Origin: CAADGL01 sp964643885
Lineage (GTDB): Bacteria > Planctomycetota > Phycisphaerae > UBA1845 > Fen-1342
Length of the DNA stretch: 64,000 bases
Direction of reading: 5' to 3'
Assembly: GCA_964643885.1 (NCBI GenBank)
Contig: CAZXUI010000015.1
Coordinates: 1 to 64,000 of the forward strand
A model generated the notes under the pieces. It did not search any database, had not been told where the DNA came from, and saw only the letters and a list, made by a program, of their open reading frames with translations. Both the position numbers and the translations under genes were made by a program. Position 1 is the first letter of the stretch; the number at the start of each line of letters is the position of its first letter. Positions 61,850 through 64,000 of this stretch are shown here, piece by piece.

Positions 61850-64000
61850 CTACGCCACGTGCAGCGCCTCGACGATGTTCGTCCGGGCCGCGTGCCGCGC
61901 CGGCAGCACGCCCGCCAGCAGACACAACCCGACCGTCAGCGAGACCGCCACGCCCAGCAGCGCCCAGGGCAACTGAAGCTCGACGCGGAAGCCCCACATC
62001 CGATCGACCAGCGTGATCACGTTCGTCGACAGGTGCAATCCGAGCACCAGCCCCAGCGCCGTCCCCAGCATCCCCAGCACCAGCGCCTCGCCGATCACCA
62101 GCCGCAGCACCTGGCCCCGCGTCGCGCCGACCGCGCGCAGAATCGCCAGCTCGCGCGAGCGGGCCGTCACGTTCGCCGCCATCAGGTTCGCCACGCCCAG
62201 CGCCGCCACCACCAGCGCCACCCCCGGAATCGCCGCCAGCAGCCGCGTGATCCGCGTCAGCTCCCGGTCGATCTCGTCCTTCAGCTCGCGGGCCGTCCCC
62301 GCGAACGCCTGCGGCGCATTGAGCCGCTCGCGAATCTCGCGCAGCACCGCCGCCTCGCGGGCCGCCTGCCAGCGCCGCTCCAGCGGCAGACTCGCGTCAT
62401 ACACATAGTCCGCCAGCCCGTCCGCACCGGTCGAGCTCCGCGCCGGCGGCCAGTCCGGCGGCGGCGGCTCCGGCGGCAGCTCGAAGTTCAGCAGCAGCAT
62501 CTTCACCCCGTCGAAGCCGAACTTGTCGCGCAGGTCCGCGTTCGATCCCAGCACCGAGCCCGACGCGACCACGCTGAACTCCCCCTGCGCCTGAAAATAC
62601 CCCGCCGCGATATCCAGCGCCGGCGACTGCATCACCGCCGCCACCTTGAAGACCCGCACGCGGCTGCCCAGGTACACCTTGATCTCGTCGCCCTTGTGCT
62701 TGTTGCGCGAGCGGGCAAAATCATCCGCCACCACCACGTGGCCGCCCTGCTTCAGCAGCTCGCGCGCCTCCTCCAGCGTCCCCTCCACCATCTCCACCCG
62801 CACCAGGTCGAAAAACGTGTCCGGGTCGCAGCCCATGAACCACGTCACCGACTGAAGCACCTTGTCCATCAGCATCGGCGGCCGCTCCTGGATGATCACG
62901 TTGATCGCGTTCGCCGCCGTGCAGGCCCCGACGCCCTCGATCTCCTGGATCACCTCGGCCGCGTCCGGCCGCATCTGCTCGAAGCTCCACACGTACGCCT
63001 CGGGAAACTGCTGCGGAAACTGCCAGCCGCGGACGATGCTCTCGTTGACCACCATGATCTCGACGATCAGCGACAGCCCGACCATCAGGCCGCTGGCGAT
63101 GCCGCTCGAACGCCACACCGCGTGCCCCACCTGCTCGCTCAGCAGCCGCACCCGCAGCCGCAGCGCCGCCGCGACGGCCGCCACCACCGGCCAGCTCACC
63201 ACGCGGATGACCAGCGGCGCGACCAGCGAGTAGCCGATGTACAGCAGCACAATCGCCGCCGAGGCCCACTGGAAGAACTCCATCGACCGTTGAATCCGCC
63301 CCATCAGGCCGAAGTGCTGCACGCTCAGCGTCAGCGCCGCCAGCAGAAGCACGCCCAGCAGCAGCAACGGATGCGGCCGGCGGGCCCGCGGGCGGGCCGC
63401 CTCCATCGGCGAGACCGAGACGGCCGCCGTGATCGGCACCAAGGCGGCCACGAGCGTCGTCAGCAGCCCGGCCAGGCCGGCCATGAGAATTCCGCGCGGA
63501 TTGAGCGCGAACTGGCCGACGTATTCCGGCACGAGCTGCACGGTCAGCGCCGTCATGCCGAGACCGAAGGGGATGCCCGCCCCCACGCCCACAAGCCCCA
63601 GCGGCATCACCTCCAGCAGCATCAGCCAGGCAAGCTGGCCGCCCGTCACGCCCACGCAGCGCATCAGACCCAGCTCGTGGATGCGCTCGATCATCCCCAT
63701 GCTGAGCGTGCTGAGAATCGTGATCAGCGCCGTCAGCAGCACCACGCAGCTCATCAGCGTGATCACCATCTCCTGCTGCCGCTGCGCGAACTGAATCTGC
63801 TGCATCCGCCCCTCGACGTTGCGGATCGTCGCGTTGGGCACGATCCGGCGCACGGCCGCACGCACCCGCACCGTCGCCCGGCCGATGTCCTTCCGGGCCG
63901 CCTCGTTCAGCACGATGTCGATCGACGTGATCAGGCCGAACTTCGAGTTGATCCGCTGGAGGTCCTCCAGCTTCGTCAGCGCCAGGGCCTTCTGAAAGCG
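61850..64000 (-). CDS. ABC transporter permease, FtsX/MacB type, 5' end outside window
   Basis: The frame is open through 64000, so the N-terminus is cut off; at least 716 residues lie in the window. It carries two FtsX-type permease blocks: a first with LITILSTLSMGMIERIHELGLMR and a second with LGVANLMAANVTARSRELAILRAVG near the C-terminus, plus an extracytoplasmic domain between (about 230-560). Ending is VLPARHAARTNIVEALHVA. A duplicated-FtsX layout matches LolC/E- or YbbP-like permeases. The ATPase gene is not visible. Substrate unknown. Confidence 0.88.
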   Translation of the reverse strand, partial: RFQKALALTKLEDLQRINSKFGLITSIDIVLNEAARKDIGRATVRVRAAVRRIVPNATIRNVEGRMQQIQFAQRQQEMVITLMSCVVLLTALITILSTLSMGMIERIHELGLMRCVGVTGGQLAWLMLLEVMPLGLVGVGAGIPFGLGMTALTVQLVPEYVGQFALNPRGILMAGLAGLLTTLVAALVPITAAVSVSPMEAARPRARRPHPLLLLGVLLLAALTLSVQHFGLMGRIQRSMEFFQWASAAIVLLYIGYSLVAPLVIRVVSWPVVAAVAAALRLRVRLLSEQVGHAVWRSSGIASGLMVGLSLIVEIMVVNESIVRGWQFPQQFPEAYVWSFEQMRPDAAEVIQEIEGVGACTAANAINVIIQERPPMLMDKVLQSVTWFMGCDPDTFFDLVRVEMVEGTLEEARELLKQGGHVVVADDFARSRNKHKGDEIKVYLGSRVRVFKVAAVMQSPALDIAAGYFQAQGEFSVVASGSVLGSNADLRDKFGFDGVKMLLLNFELPPEPPPPDWPPARSSTGADGLADYVYDASLPLERRWQAAREAAVLREIRERLNAPQAFAGTARELKDEIDRELTRITRLLAAIPGVALVVAALGVANLMAANVTARSRELAILRAVGATRGQVLRLVIGEALVLGMLGTALGLVLGLHLSTNVITLVDRMWGFRVELQLPWALLGVAVSLTVGLCLLAGVLPARHAARTNIVEALHVA

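Overview
The window is very GC-rich bacterial chromosome, most likely from a Planctomycetota member and probably Phycisphaerae-like. The evidence is a pseudopilin-type protein with a C-terminal FFDGS motif, many Ser/Thr kinases and ECF sigma factors (including an adjacent ECF-kinase pair), a secreted sugar dehydrogenase with a dockerin-like GDLDGDG tail, Ca-loop-bearing M14 peptidases, and many short palindromic repeats. kdsB implies a Kdo-containing outer membrane and fliM implies flagella. The assignment to a phylum is inference; no rRNA gene is present.

Layout. 1-260: a 28-bp tandem repeat. 0.26-6.2 kb: fliM, then rpsB-tsf, RNase D and a sigma-54 activator. 6.2-12.6 kb: palindromes, a pseudopilin-like protein, aspartokinase and a kinase-CHASE2 sensor coupled to a secreted protein. 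12.8-16.6 kb: two M14 peptidases, one apparently dead. 16.8-23.1 kb: ECF sigma factor, TPR kinase and a propeller-M28-PDZ protease. 23.2-34.8 kb: AsmA-like protein, EF-G, TlyA-like methyltransferase, an MFS-acyltransferase fusion and a membrane protein carrying a repeat insertion. 35.0-38.4 kb (minus strand): ECF sigma - zinc anti-sigma - PDZ protein operon. 38.5-42.8 kb: smpB, a membrane protein, queC and the dockerin-tagged dehydrogenase. 42.9-49.9 kb (minus): ligase-associated-type exonuclease, SRPBCC-SDR protein, an ABC permease, a CTERM-like surface protein and small membrane proteins. 50.0-52.7 kb (minus): an NTPase/deoxyribosyltransferase-like protein, a long antitoxin-like protein and a frameshifted PIN toxin. 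52.8-56.5 kb: tRNA-Leu(CAG), kdsB, pyrG and fabG. 56.6-61.8 kb: a 21-bp repeat array, a radical SAM protein, glycosyltransferases and a TPR protein. The window ends inside an FtsX/MacB-type permease.

Two window-scale signals stand out. First, the plus strand is G-rich up to about 34.9 kb and C-rich after it, whatever the gene orientation, which is the sign change expected at a replication terminus or an inversion edge. Second, short palindromes with 2-5 nt loops and a CCCC-type tail recur throughout, some inside reading frames. The least explained gene set is the 50.0-52.7 kb minus-strand group.
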